Assembly: GCA_027886925.1 (NCBI GenBank)
Contig: JAPCJN010000015.1
Coordinates: 6,848 to 28,357 of the forward strand
Length of the DNA: 21,510 nucleotides
Reading direction: 5' to 3'
Source of the DNA: Nitrososphaerota archaeon
GTDB lineage: Archaea > Thermoproteota > Nitrososphaeria > Nitrososphaerales > UBA183
The notes below the pieces were generated by a model. That model saw nothing but the letters and a program-made list of their open reading frames with translations. It had not been told where the DNA came from and ran no database searches. Each line of letters begins with the position of its first letter. Positions within the stretch are counted from its first letter, which is position 1. The position numbers and the translations under genes were made by a program. This document shows positions 13,400 through 21,237 of the stretch, one piece after another.

Positions 13400-14320
13400 C
13401 TATTGGCGTCCCGCAAAGAACTGATTTGTCTTCGCGCCGACAATCGCGATAGCCCTGGTCTGCGCGTCCCTGGTCTGCCCGCCGACGTGTGGCGTCGCGA
13501 TGACGTTTTCCAACATGGTTATCTCCGCTCCTGGAGGCTCTTTCTCAAAGACGTCGAGGCCGGCGCCCCCTATCTCGCCTGTCCTGAGCGCCTCCGCCAA
13601 GTCGGCCTCGTCTATGACCTCGCCACGCGAGGTGTTGATCAGGAACGCGTTCTTCTTCATCAGGGAGAGCCTCCGCGAGTCGACCATATGCCTAGTCTCC
13701 TTGGTGAGCGGGACATGGAGGGTGATGAAGTCCGAGGACGCGAAGAGCGAGTCCAGGTCCACCATCCGACAGCCCAACGACGCCAGGGTCTCCTGAGGCA
13801 CCTCGATCACGTCGTAGCCCACGATCGACATCCCCATGACTTTGGCTATCTCACCCACCCGCCTGCCGATTCGTCCGAGCCCGGCGATCCCGAGGGTCTT
13901 GCCCTTTAACTCCACGCCGACGAAACGCTCCTTCTCCCACGCGCCTCTCTTCATCGATGCGTCTGCCGCCGGGATGTTCCTGGCCAAGGCGAGCATCAAT
14001 CCCAATACGTGCTCCGAGACCGCCTCTACGAGCGCTTCAGGGCTGTTGACGACTTCGACTCCCTTTGCGTTCGCGGCCGCGAGGTCGATGTTGTCGAGGC
14101 CGGTTCCAGGCCTTGCGACAAGCCGGAGGCGCGTCGCGCGCGCCATCACGTCGGCGTCGACCTTGGTGCGGCTTCGCACCACGAGCGCGTCGTAGTGCTC
14201 GACCTTGGCAAGGAGCTCCTCCTTCGTTATCTTCGGCTCGTAATCGACCTCAAAGGCGTCGGTCAGACCCAGGGTGGCGACGTCCAGAGTGTCGCAGACC
14301 AGCACTCTGCGCTTCGCCAA
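13400..14320 (-). CDS. D-isomer 2-hydroxyacid dehydrogenase, phosphoglycerate-dehydrogenase-like
   Basis: The family oxidises D-2-hydroxyacids with NAD. Features seen: LVARPGTGLDNIDLAAA near residue 90, the NAD-binding GKTLGIAGLGRIGRRVGEIA near residue 143, the catalytic Arg in LINTSRGEVIDE, the Glu in GLDVFEKEPP and the His in ATPHVGGQT. The resemblance is to SerA, the first step of serine synthesis, but at 306 residues it lacks the C-terminal ACT domain. It could equally act on glyoxylate or another 2-hydroxyacid. The start is TTG 14320, and the upstream flavoprotein stop lies only one base away (14322), so they are almost surely co-transcribed. Confidence 0.9.
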   Translation of the reverse strand: MAKRRVLVCDTLDVATLGLTDAFEVDYEPKITKEELLAKVEHYDALVVRSRTKVDADVMARATRLRLVARPGTGLDNIDLAAANAKGVEVVNSPEALVEAVSEHVLGLMLALARNIPAADASMKRGAWEKERFVGVELKGKTLGIAGLGRIGRRVGEIAKVMGMSIVGYDVIEVPQETLASLGCRMVDLDSLFASSDFITLHVPLTKETRHMVDSRRLSLMKKNAFLINTSRGEVIDEADLAEALRTGEIGGAGLDVFEKEPPGAEITMLENVIATPHVGGQTRDAQTRAIAIVGAKTNQFFAGRQ

Positions 14321-14321
14321 G

Positions 14322-15659
14322 CTAGCTTCCTTTTCGTCCGGCGATTCTGCCTGCTGTTAAGGCTATTGGGGAATGGCCGGTGCCCAGGCCCGGCACGAAG
14401 GGACACTCCACGCGGACTATCTGCTCCACGGTCAAACCCAGAGCCACGATGAGAGAGGCGGTGTTAGAGAAAGAGGACGCCCTCCATCCTGCCAGCTGCA
14501 GGCCGTATATCTGATGGGTCGAGCTGTCGTAGACGATCGAGACGACGATCTCTCTCCCCCCTTCATCTCCGCCGAAGAGGCGTCCCTGCCCGAACGATGA
14601 AGAGGTCTCTGAGTCTCCGTCGAGCCCCATCGCCGACGCCTCCTCCTCTCTCAGCCCCGCAGAGCAGAACTCTACCCCGAAGAACTCCTGTTCCACGGCC
14701 CAAGAGACAGACGCCCTGGCGTTTCCTCCAGCGGCGTTGACCCCGGCGACCTCTCCTCCGGTCCGGCTCGTCGAGTAGAGTCTCGCGGGGACGGAGCCCG
14801 ACTTGAACCTGAGCTCAGCCGAGTCGCCGGCCGCGAATATGCCGGGGAGGCTCGTCGACATCGAGGTGTCCACCAGCAGACCTCCGCCGGCGCCCCTCTC
14901 GCAGTCGACCAAAGGGGCGGCGGGGACGCTCCGCGGGATGACCACGACACCGTCGCAGGTGTCGACGTGCCCTCCAGAGACCGTGGCCTCGGCCCTCTCG
15001 ACCCCCAGAATCGAATCCATTTGGCCGTCCACCAGCGAGACTTTGTGAGTCCCGCTCCTCGCCGAGGCTTCGCGCCTTATCATCCGAGCGACCTCTGCCG
15101 AGAACTGGCGTGAGAGGCCGTCCGCTCCGCAATAGATTCGAACTTCCTTCCCTCTCGCATTCAGTATCTCTCCGAGTCTCAGGGCGAGCGGGAGAGGACC
15201 CGATACCGCGACAGAATTCAACCCCTCCAGCGCGGAAGACAGCCTGAGATAGTCGGGGGAGCCGCCCAGGACGAAGACGTTCGGTTTCGAAAGGCCCCTT
15301 ATCGGCAAGACCTGACTTGTCGCTCCGGAGCAGATCACCAGGGAGTCGAGCTCGGGCGGTCGCTTCAGACCCTTGCTCGAGGAAGAGGCGACCACGATAT
15401 TGCGACCTCGACGTTCTACCGACAGGACTGCCATGTTGGTCCTGATGTCGACCCCCGCGGCCACGAGCGATCTTGCCTCAGGAAGGACAAGGTCGTCCTC
15501 CCTCCATCCGTCGGAGAGCAAGAACGGCAGATGGGCCTTCGACACGCCTACTTTCTCTGAGGACTCGAGGAGGGTCACCTCCGCACCCTCCCTTGAGGCC
15601 GCGAGCGCTGCGGAGACGCCCGCCACGCCTCCCCCCACGACTGCGACTCTCTTCTTCAT
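14322..15659 (-). CDS. NADH-oxidase/CoA-disulfide-reductase-like flavoprotein without the active-site cysteine
   Basis: This two-dinucleotide-domain flavoprotein has 445 residues. The FAD motif is RVAVVGGGVAGVSAALAASR at the N-terminus, and SLPGIFAAGDSAELRF near residue 285 is the second FAD contact. In NADH oxidases and CoA-disulfide reductases a catalytic Cys lies in SxxxCGLPY near residue 42. Here the place reads VGVSKAHLPFLL, with Ala where Cys is expected. The middle NAD(P)-binding domain is hard to see: SVAVSGPLPLALRLGEIL lacks a clean GxGxxG. A C-terminal dimerisation domain is present, with HQIYGLQLAGWRASSFSNTA. It may thus reduce a different acceptor through flavin alone. ATG 15659 is 56 bases after the PPOX gene. 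Confidence 0.82.
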   Translation of the reverse strand: MKKRVAVVGGGVAGVSAALAASREGAEVTLLESSEKVGVSKAHLPFLLSDGWREDDLVLPEARSLVAAGVDIRTNMAVLSVERRGRNIVVASSSSKGLKRPPELDSLVICSGATSQVLPIRGLSKPNVFVLGGSPDYLRLSSALEGLNSVAVSGPLPLALRLGEILNARGKEVRIYCGADGLSRQFSAEVARMIRREASARSGTHKVSLVDGQMDSILGVERAEATVSGGHVDTCDGVVVIPRSVPAAPLVDCERGAGGGLLVDTSMSTSLPGIFAAGDSAELRFKSGSVPARLYSTSRTGGEVAGVNAAGGNARASVSWAVEQEFFGVEFCSAGLREEEASAMGLDGDSETSSSFGQGRLFGGDEGGREIVVSIVYDSSTHQIYGLQLAGWRASSFSNTASLIVALGLTVEQIVRVECPFVPGLGTGHSPIALTAGRIAGRKGS

Positions 15660-15715
15660 GGTGAGATCGCGCGACGCCTGATTCGATCGATGGCCGGCGC
15701 CAGTGACATACGCGG

Positions 15716-16102
15716 CTACTTCCAGACTTTCTTGGCGCTTGATTGTTCGATTCCCCAACTCCAAGACAGCTTTGGTGTGACGCAGATGTAGTCTCCCTTT
15801 CCGAGCTGGCCCTCGCGTTTCACTATCTTTGCAACGCCGTTGACTCTCACGCCTCGGGGTTTCCAGGGATCCACGGACTCTAGGTCGTCTATGGTGATCG
15901 CCACCCAGCTGTTTCCGGACTCCACGTTTTTGTATTTTGGGGAGCCGTGAAGTATCTCCTGCTTTACGCTCCCGAAGTAGAAGGCCTTCCCATCGAATTC
16001 GAATTCCACGGGGGCGACGTTGGGGCGGCGGCCGGTCGAGGTGGTCGCCAGCCTGGCGATCGGCTGCGACTTTAGGTAAGCTAGCTCTAGTTTTGAGAAC
16101 AT
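15716..16102 (-). CDS. PPOX-class flavin/F420-binding protein
   Basis: The split-barrel fold of pyridoxamine-phosphate-oxidase-like proteins is recognisable: QPIARLATTSTGRRPNVAPV, then EFEFDGKAFYFGSVKQEI, a strand WVAITIDDLE and GVRVNGVAKIV. Such proteins bind FMN or F420 and reduce small compounds, or act as binding proteins. With 128 residues it is of usual size. Which cofactor it uses cannot be read off. ATG 16102 stands about 30 bases from a minus-strand CTCTTAACTAT box (16127-16137), allowing a leaderless mRNA. It heads a run of three redox genes (PPOX, flavoprotein, dehydrogenase). Confidence 0.78.
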   Translation of the reverse strand: MFSKLELAYLKSQPIARLATTSTGRRPNVAPVEFEFDGKAFYFGSVKQEILHGSPKYKNVESGNSWVAITIDDLESVDPWKPRGVRVNGVAKIVKREGQLGKGDYICVTPKLSWSWGIEQSSAKKVWK

Positions 16103-16126
16103 GCTGAGAGCCGATTTCAGTCGCCA

Positions 16127-16137
16127 TAGTTAAGAGA
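16127..16137 (-). promoter_or_regulatory. TATA-like box of the PPOX/flavoprotein/dehydrogenase run
   Basis: CTCTTAACTAT on the minus strand is centred about 30 bases before ATG 16102. Confidence 0.4.
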
Positions 16138-16186
16138 TGTGCCGCGGTTTCTGCTGGACGCCTGAACAATGACCGTCGCGGATAGC

Positions 16187-16194
16187 TATTATTA
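16187..16194 (+). promoter_or_regulatory. TATA box of the YchF-type GTPase unit
   Basis: TATTATTA is identical to the box before dph5. The expected start of transcription is about 16215-16218, which falls on ATG 16218 and leaves about 70 bases before the GTPase start. Confidence 0.45.
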
Positions 16195-16217
16195 CGCGAC
16201 GAGACGGCCCAGCGGGC

Positions 16218-16292
16218 ATGCAAAGCAGGATCGCCCCCGTCCAGCCCCAGCGCGTCATCCAGAAAATCAAGGAGAGTGATGGCTCGTGCTAG
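16218..16292 (+). CDS. Possible leader ORF overlapping the GTPase start
   Basis: A 24-codon frame begins at ATG 16218, right where transcription is expected to start from the TATA box at 16187, so it could be read from a leaderless mRNA. It starts MQSRIAPVQPQRVIQKIKES. Its stop TAG (16290-16292) overlaps the first three codons of the GTPase (GTG 16286), and its last third contains the AAGGAG site (16269-16274) in front of that GTG. Ribosomes finishing this ORF could thus feed the GTPase start. Another frame (ATG 16169 to TGA 16277) is open over the same stretch but would begin before the predicted transcript. The peptide resembles nothing I know. Confidence 0.35.
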   Translation: MQSRIAPVQPQRVIQKIKESDGSC

Positions 16293-17494
16293 TCGGCCTC
16301 ATCGGGAAACCGAACACGGGAAAATCGACGTTCTTCAGCGCAGCCACGATGAAGAGCGTCCCGATAGCTGATTTCCCGTTCACGACGATAAAGCCGAACA
16401 TAGGGATGGCCTACCTGCGGACAAAGTGCGTGCACGAGGAGCTCGGCGTGATCGACAAGCCGCGGAACTCGGTCTGCGTAAACGGGACGAGGCTGATCCC
16501 CGTGAAGCTGGTCGACGTGGCTGGCCTCGTGGCTGGCGCCTCGGGCGGGCGCGGTCTTGGGAATCAGTTCCTCAGCGAGATGATGCAAGCCGATGCGCTG
16601 GTGCATGTGGTAGACGCTTCCGGGTCGACCGACGAGGAGGGGAGGAAGGTCGCGCCCGGGAGCCACGACCCGACCGAGGACGTGAAGATGGTGGAGAGGG
16701 AGCTAGACCTCTGGATTCTTGGGATAATCAAAAAAGACTGGGAAAAGGCCGCGAAGCTCTCGGAGCAGACCAAGAGCAGCGTCGTTGCCATGCTGGCTCA
16801 GAGGCTGGCGGGTCTCGGAGTCGGCGAGGTCGTCATCGAGGAGGTCCTCCTGAAGCTGCGCCTGAAGGCGGACAGGCCCACTGAATGGGGGGATTCCGGG
16901 CTCGAGGCCTTCGTCAAGGCCTTGCGCGAGCTCACAAAGCCGAGCCTGATCGCAGCGAACAAGGCCGACCTGCCTGCGTCCTCGGCGAACATCGAGAAAC
17001 TGAGAGGTCTTGGGAAGACCGTGGTCCCTTCCGCCGCGGAGGCTGAGCTGCTCCTGCGCAAGGCGGCCGAGGCACACATCGTGTCTTATGCCCCGGGCGA
17101 CTCCACATTCTCCCTTGTGAAAAGGCCGGAAGAGATCACTCCCGCCCAAGCGAAGGCGCTCGGCCTCGTCAACGACGTGGTTCTCAAGAGATACGGGAAC
17201 ACCGGCGTGCAGCAGTCCATCGACCAGGCCTACTTCGGCCTTTTGAAAGCCATAGTCGTCTACCCGGTCGAGGACGAGACCAAGTTCGCTGACAAGAACG
17301 GGAACGTCCTGCCCGACGCGTATGTGATGAACGGAGGCTCGACCGCCCTGGACCTCGCGCGAAAGATACACAGCGACCTCGCAGAGACATTCCTGTATGC
17401 GGTCGACGCGAGGAAGGGGCTCAGGCTCTCTTCGGATTATGTCCTCAAGGACAGAGACGTCGTTAAGATAGTTTCAAGCGGCAGGCACGGCTAG
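16286..17494 (+). CDS. ychF: Archaeal YchF/Obg-type GTPase with TGS domain
   Basis: A P-loop GTPase of 402 residues. G1 is GKPNTGKST at residues 7-15, the switch region holds FPFTTIKPNIGMAYL, G3 is VDVAGLVAGASGGRGLGNQF and G4 is AANKADLPAS. The first codons, MLVGLIGKPNTGKST, match the usual MxxGLVGKPNVGKST start. The C-terminus is a TGS domain: YPVEDETKFADKNGNVLPDA, then LARKIHSDLAETFLYAVDAR. Members associate with ribosomes and hydrolyse ATP or GTP; NKAD here suggests GTP. GTG 16286 is the only start possible, since TGA at 16277 closes the frame, and AAGGAG lies 11 bases upstream. The 3' end overlaps that of eS1 on the other strand by 21 bases. Confidence 0.93.
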   Translation: MLVGLIGKPNTGKSTFFSAATMKSVPIADFPFTTIKPNIGMAYLRTKCVHEELGVIDKPRNSVCVNGTRLIPVKLVDVAGLVAGASGGRGLGNQFLSEMMQADALVHVVDASGSTDEEGRKVAPGSHDPTEDVKMVERELDLWILGIIKKDWEKAAKLSEQTKSSVVAMLAQRLAGLGVGEVVIEEVLLKLRLKADRPTEWGDSGLEAFVKALRELTKPSLIAANKADLPASSANIEKLRGLGKTVVPSAAEAELLLRKAAEAHIVSYAPGDSTFSLVKRPEEITPAQAKALGLVNDVVLKRYGNTGVQQSIDQAYFGLLKAIVVYPVEDETKFADKNGNVLPDAYVMNGGSTALDLARKIHSDLAETFLYAVDARKGLRLSSDYVLKDRDVVKIVSSGRHG

Positions 17495-18100
17495 GGCTTC
17501 GACTGGGGCCGCCTGCGGCCTCTCGATGAGCTTCGTCTTCCTAACTCCCACGTGCCTCAGACGGGTGACGTTCTTCGCTTCGTTGTAGACGTCGGAGGCG
17601 AGTTTCTGAAGGACGGTCTCCTGGACGAACTGGTCGTAGGCCAGCGCGGCGGCCCTCTCTCCGATTATCTTGTCGATGATCATGCGTATCGCGTGCTTCT
17701 TGGAGGAGTTCATCCTCCCTTGCGAGAGCGCGATCGTGTACACCCTCACCAGATAGCCGTCCTTCGTCCTGTAGTCCTTGATGAGGTCGGAGAGGGAAGA
17801 CCCCCTCCTGATGATGCTTCGGAGGTACTCCCTCGAATATTCGTGGGCTTTTAGCGTCGTGTACGCGGTGTCACCATCGACCCTGTCGATCTGGAAGTAC
17901 AGCTTGAAGCTGTAGTGCTGGGGATCCTGCTTCAAGATGTCGTAGAGGGTCGTCTCGACGACGCGCCCCGCAGGCTTCTCGATGTCGGTGATGGGGACGC
18001 GGCCGATGGGGGCGTTACCGAACGAAGGAGAAGCGAGAACAGTGACCCACTGCTTTAGCTTCCACTTGTCCCGGACCTTCCCCGTCACTTTCTTCGGCAA
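17474..18100 (-). CDS. rps3ae: Ribosomal protein eS1 (S3Ae)
   Basis: eS1 is the archaeal/eukaryotic small-subunit protein at the mRNA exit. Diagnostic stretches are KVRDKWKLKQWVTVLASPSF, GRVVETTLYDILKQD, YSFKLYFQIDRVDGDTAYT, then HEYSREYLRSIIRRGSS and YRTKDGYLVRVYTIALSQGR. At 208 residues it is of normal size; the last 20 residues (ERPQAAPVEALAVPAA) form a low-complexity tail. The start is TTG 18100, giving MPKKVTGKVRDKW. A minus-strand GTTTTTAA box (18128-18135) is about 30 bases upstream, so the message may be leaderless. It is the last gene of the uS15-RecJ-Pcc1-SerRS-eS1 run. Confidence 0.96.
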   Translation of the reverse strand: MPKKVTGKVRDKWKLKQWVTVLASPSFGNAPIGRVPITDIEKPAGRVVETTLYDILKQDPQHYSFKLYFQIDRVDGDTAYTTLKAHEYSREYLRSIIRRGSSLSDLIKDYRTKDGYLVRVYTIALSQGRMNSSKKHAIRMIIDKIIGERAAALAYDQFVQETVLQKLASDVYNEAKNVTRLRHVGVRKTKLIERPQAAPVEALAVPAA

Positions 18101-18127
18101 ATACGCGGACGGCCTCTTTTCTCTGGC

Positions 18128-18135
18128 TTAAAAAC
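18128..18135 (-). promoter_or_regulatory. TATA box of rps3ae
   Basis: GTTTTTAA on the minus strand sits between the serS stop and TTG 18100, at a spacing that would place transcription start close to the codon. Confidence 0.45.
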
Positions 18136-18142
18136 ATCGACC

Positions 18143-19417
18143 CTATGAGATCCTCTCGCGCCCGCCCATGTAGGGGACCAGCGGCTTTGGGATGGCTATG
18201 GAGCCGTCGACCTGCTGGTTGTTCTCCACGACGGCGACGAGCGCCCTCGTGGTGACAGCGGTGGAATTCAGTATGTGGACGAGGACAGGCTCGGAGCTCT
18301 GCTTTTCCTTGTACCTGATCATGAGGCGTCTCGCCTGATAGTCCGTAGCGTTGCTGCACGAGACCATCTCCCTGAACTTCAGCTGCGTCGGCATCCAAGC
18401 CTCCAGGTCGTATTTCTTCGCTGCCACGGTGCCGATGTCGCCGGTGCATATGTTCACCACGCGGTAGTGCAGCGCCAGGCTCTGGAAGATATGCTCGGCG
18501 TTCGCCATGAGCTCCTCGTGCAGCCTCCAGCTCTCCTCAGGCTTTGAGAACACGACCTGCTCGACCTTGTAGAACTGGTGAGCGCGGAAGATCCCTTTGG
18601 TGTCCTTTCCGTGCGCGCCCGCTTCCACCCTGAAGTTCGGGCTGAAGCCGCAGTACTTCAGAGGCAGCGACTCGCCCGTCAGGATCTCGTCCATGTGCAT
18701 GGCTACGAGCGGATGCTCCGACGTGGCGATGAGGTAGAGCTCGTCTCCCTCTATCTTGTAGATCACCGGCCCAAAGTCAGCCAGGTCCACGACGCCCGCG
18801 TAGGCCTCCTTCCGCATCATCAGAGGCGGCCCCACCGCGTTGAACCCCCTGTCAGAGAGGACGTCGATGGCGTATCTCATTATCGACTGTTCCAGCTTGA
18901 GCGCGTCACCTTTGAGGAAGAAAAAGCGAGCCCCGGATATCTTCGCCGCCCTCTCGATGTCCACAAGGCCCAAATCCCCGAGCAGGTCGAGGTGGTCCTT
19001 CGGCTGGAAGTCGAACTTCCTGGGCTCTCCCCACGTCCTCACGGTGACGTTGCCGCTTTCGTCCGCTCCGACGGGGACGGACTCGTGGAGGATGTTGGGG
19101 AGCGACATCAGTATCCCTCTCACCCTCGCTTGCAGTTCTTGGGCGCGTCTTTCGACGCTCGCTATCTCCTCAGGCACCCCCCTGACCTCGGCGAGTTTCT
19201 CATTGGAGTCCTGCCCCGCCCGCTTCAGAGAGGCGATCTCCAAGGTCAGCTGGTTCTGCTTGTGCCTGAGGTCGTCCACCCGCTTCTTTGCCTGTCGCCA
19301 CTCCTTATCTGAGGAAAGGGCTTCGTCGACGAGGGGAAGCTTTTCGACCCAGCCGCGCTTCCTGAGGTCCTGCCTGATGACCTCGGGGCTCTCTCTCAGT
19401 AGTTTCACGTCTAGCAT
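18143..19417 (-). CDS. serS: Seryl-tRNA synthetase (common class II type)
   Basis: The enzyme charges tRNA-Ser. The N-terminal coiled-coil arm that grips the tRNA long arm covers about residues 30-110 (KEWRQAKKRVDDLRHKQNQL and on). The catalytic core shows GARFFFLKGDALKLEQ, the TSEHPLVAMHMDEIL loop, motif 2 in NFRVEAGAHGKDTKGIFRAH, and motif 3 in LNSTAVTTRALVAVVENNQQ followed by DGSIAIP and LVPYMGG. With 424 residues this is the widespread SerRS and not the rare methanogen form. ATG 19417 is preceded by a minus-strand GGATTATC box. It sits between pcc1 and rps3ae, two genes that are often direct neighbours in Archaea. Confidence 0.97.
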   Translation of the reverse strand: MLDVKLLRESPEVIRQDLRKRGWVEKLPLVDEALSSDKEWRQAKKRVDDLRHKQNQLTLEIASLKRAGQDSNEKLAEVRGVPEEIASVERRAQELQARVRGILMSLPNILHESVPVGADESGNVTVRTWGEPRKFDFQPKDHLDLLGDLGLVDIERAAKISGARFFFLKGDALKLEQSIMRYAIDVLSDRGFNAVGPPLMMRKEAYAGVVDLADFGPVIYKIEGDELYLIATSEHPLVAMHMDEILTGESLPLKYCGFSPNFRVEAGAHGKDTKGIFRAHQFYKVEQVVFSKPEESWRLHEELMANAEHIFQSLALHYRVVNICTGDIGTVAAKKYDLEAWMPTQLKFREMVSCSNATDYQARRLMIRYKEKQSSEPVLVHILNSTAVTTRALVAVVENNQQVDGSIAIPKPLVPYMGGRERIS

Positions 19418-19440
19418 TGTTCTCCTACGCTGCTACCTTA

Positions 19441-19465
19441 CCCCGCACGCCGGGGAAGATAATCC
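19441..19465 (-). promoter_or_regulatory. TATA-like box and GC-rich hairpin before serS
   Basis: GGATTATC on the minus strand (19458-19465) stands about 45 bases before serS ATG. Next to it, CCCCG-CACGC-CGGGG (19441-19455) is a 5-bp GC hairpin that would sit in the RNA if transcription continues from pcc1. Confidence 0.3.
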
Positions 19466-19487
19466 TTGCATGACGTCCGCGACTCTG

Positions 19488-19775
19488 CTAGCGCTGTTTC
19501 GTCTGGAGCCAGACATCCTGGAACAACTTCGCGTCGGAGAGGACGCTCGACGCAGTGCTGAGCGCCGGCCTCGCCCTGGGAGACATCACGCTGAAGGTGA
19601 GGACATTGCCGCGCTTCGAGACGGCGAACCCCTGGTCTTTAGGGAAGTATCGGTTGTCAGGCATCAGCACCTCGTTCAGCATCTCGGCGATGTTTCCGTC
19701 GGCGCACTCTATCGAAAGCTCCAGGGTCAGGTTCTTCTTTCTGTCGTTCGTCTTGGGCGCTTTCGTCGCAGTCAC
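19488..19775 (-). CDS. pcc1: KEOPS complex subunit Pcc1-like protein
   Basis: Pcc1 is the small dimerising subunit of KEOPS, which makes the t6A modification of ANN-reading tRNAs. The 95 residues show the expected pattern: a beta strand LTLELSIECADGNIAEMLNE, the VLMPDNRYFP element in place of the family's AL-x-P-[DE]N, strand VLTFSVMSPRAR and helix PALSTASSVLSDAKLFQDVW. Context supports the call, since uS15, a RecJ-like gene, pcc1 and eS1 cluster in many Archaea. The start is GTG 19775, overlapping the stop of the DHH gene as GTGA. The N-terminal 15 residues are basic and probably disordered. Confidence 0.78.
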   Translation of the reverse strand: MTATKAPKTNDRKKNLTLELSIECADGNIAEMLNEVLMPDNRYFPKDQGFAVSKRGNVLTFSVMSPRARPALSTASSVLSDAKLFQDVWLQTKQR

Positions 19776-21232
19776 GCGGCGGCCACCCTTTCGAGGACCG
19801 CCTTTGTGAAGTCGTCTCGCTTGGAGTAAGGGATTTTGGCCCCGGCAGCCATGCTGTGGCCGCCGCCGACTCCGCCGACCCTCAATGCGGCCTCCCTCAT
19901 CACGTCTCCCAGGTTGACCGTGCCCGGGTAGGAGTCGCCTATGCGGGAGGAGAACTTCAGATCAGACTCCCCAGATCTGGCCCTCACAAGGACGAGCTTG
20001 TCGCGAAAGCGGTCGGAAGAAGCTAGCAGAGAGGAGATCGAGCCGGTCATCCTCTCTTCGATGAACTCCTCCCCCATCACCAGCATCACGTTCCCTTGTG
20101 TCGTGACCTTGTCCGGCTCGGCCTGGAGCTTCTGTATGGCCTTGTTGAGCTTCGCCCTGTATTCCGACATGAGGGATAGCGCTTGGCGCAGAGAGTCGTC
20201 CCTGTCGCCCAGGCAGATGGAGACGCCGAGGTCCGTCCTGTCCATGCGGCCGCAGGCGTTGAGGACGCTCGCGAACTCTCGCGCGTCTCTCAAGGGTGTC
20301 AGCGGGTCCTCGAACTCGAACGTGTAGACCGTGCCGACGAGGTCTTTCAGGAGGTCGGAGCCGTGGCCAGCCGAGGCGATGAAACCAGAGATGACCTCGA
20401 TGACCTTGCCCTTCTCCTCGATGCTGAGCTCGCCCAGCGTCCGCCACCTGCCCCCCTCCTTGAGCTTGAAGCCTGAGTTCGACAGCGCAGCCAGGGCCGC
20501 GTCTTTGGCGCCGGAGAGCCCCGCTATGAACGGCGAGTAGCTCATCGCGATCGCCTCGTGGACGGGCCTCGTCTCCCTCCCATAGAACAGGAGGTCGTTG
20601 GTGGCCGCCACCAACCCTTTCGAGACGGAGTCGTCAAGGGCGACCTTGTTGAGGGCGGTCAGGGAGCGCGCGTCGCCCTTGTCCTGCCTGTCGCCGAGGC
20701 AGCCGACGAGTGCGATTGGGGAGAGGTCCCTGTTCCCTGCCTCGTCGAACGCCTTCGCGAAGGCGTAGGCCATGGTCGACGAGGACGCTTCGTAGCCGCC
20801 GTCGTAGCCGTAGTTCCACGCGTTGAGCAGACAAGGGTGCGACAGGCTCTCGACCGGGACCTGGTGGTGGTCGACGACGAGGAACTTCTCCCCGAACGCA
20901 CTCGCTAGCTCTGCTACCAGACCAGACCCCAGGTCAGTGAAGACGTAGAAGTCGAAACGGTCGGCCTTGAGCCTCTCGATGGCGCGCGGGTCGAGGTCGG
21001 GGATGGCCCTGACGGACACCGCGGCTCCCTTCCTGGCGAGCGCCGCGAATGCTATGGATCCGCTCGAGAGACCGTCCGCGTCTATGTGCGTGACGACGAG
21101 AATCCTGTCTCCCCTGTTGGCGAGTTCTGTCAGGAGCCCGGCCTTCTCTCTCGCCCTGGCCATGAGAGCGCCATAGTCCGGGTGGGCGGACGTCGCCGTA
21201 GCAGCCTCGTTCGCCACCGCTCCCGACCTCAC
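19772..21232 (-). CDS. DHH-family (RecJ/GAN-like) phosphoesterase
   Basis: The 486-residue protein has both halves of a DHH/DHHA1 nuclease. Motif I is VVTHIDADGLSSGSIAFAAL near residue 45, motif II FTDLGSG near residue 98, motif III the namesake VVDHHQVP near residue 118, and GCLGDRQDKGD near residue 180 is the fourth. The C-terminal DHHA1 substrate-binding element is VGGVGGGHSMAAGAKIP. Archaeal homologues (GAN, aRecJ) work with the GINS-MCM helicase or as single-strand exonucleases; which applies here is not readable. GTG 21232 follows the uS15 stop by 5 bases, and ATG codons inside the first 25 residues are alternatives. Its stop overlaps pcc1. Confidence 0.92.
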   Translation of the reverse strand: MRSGAVANEAATATSAHPDYGALMARAREKAGLLTELANRGDRILVVTHIDADGLSSGSIAFAALARKGAAVSVRAIPDLDPRAIERLKADRFDFYVFTDLGSGLVAELASAFGEKFLVVDHHQVPVESLSHPCLLNAWNYGYDGGYEASSSTMAYAFAKAFDEAGNRDLSPIALVGCLGDRQDKGDARSLTALNKVALDDSVSKGLVAATNDLLFYGRETRPVHEAIAMSYSPFIAGLSGAKDAALAALSNSGFKLKEGGRWRTLGELSIEEKGKVIEVISGFIASAGHGSDLLKDLVGTVYTFEFEDPLTPLRDAREFASVLNACGRMDRTDLGVSICLGDRDDSLRQALSLMSEYRAKLNKAIQKLQAEPDKVTTQGNVMLVMGEEFIEERMTGSISSLLASSDRFRDKLVLVRARSGESDLKFSSRIGDSYPGTVNLGDVMREAALRVGGVGGGHSMAAGAKIPYSKRDDFTKAVLERVAAA

Positions 21233-21237
21233 AGCTT

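Noticed and set aside
15660..16223. Upstream extension of the flavoprotein frame (minus)
   Set aside because: It runs over the PPOX gene in another frame, and the FAD motif begins right after ATG 15659.
16169..16279. Alternative 36-codon frame before the GTPase
   Set aside because: Its ATG lies upstream of the TATA box at 16187 and so would not be on the predicted transcript.
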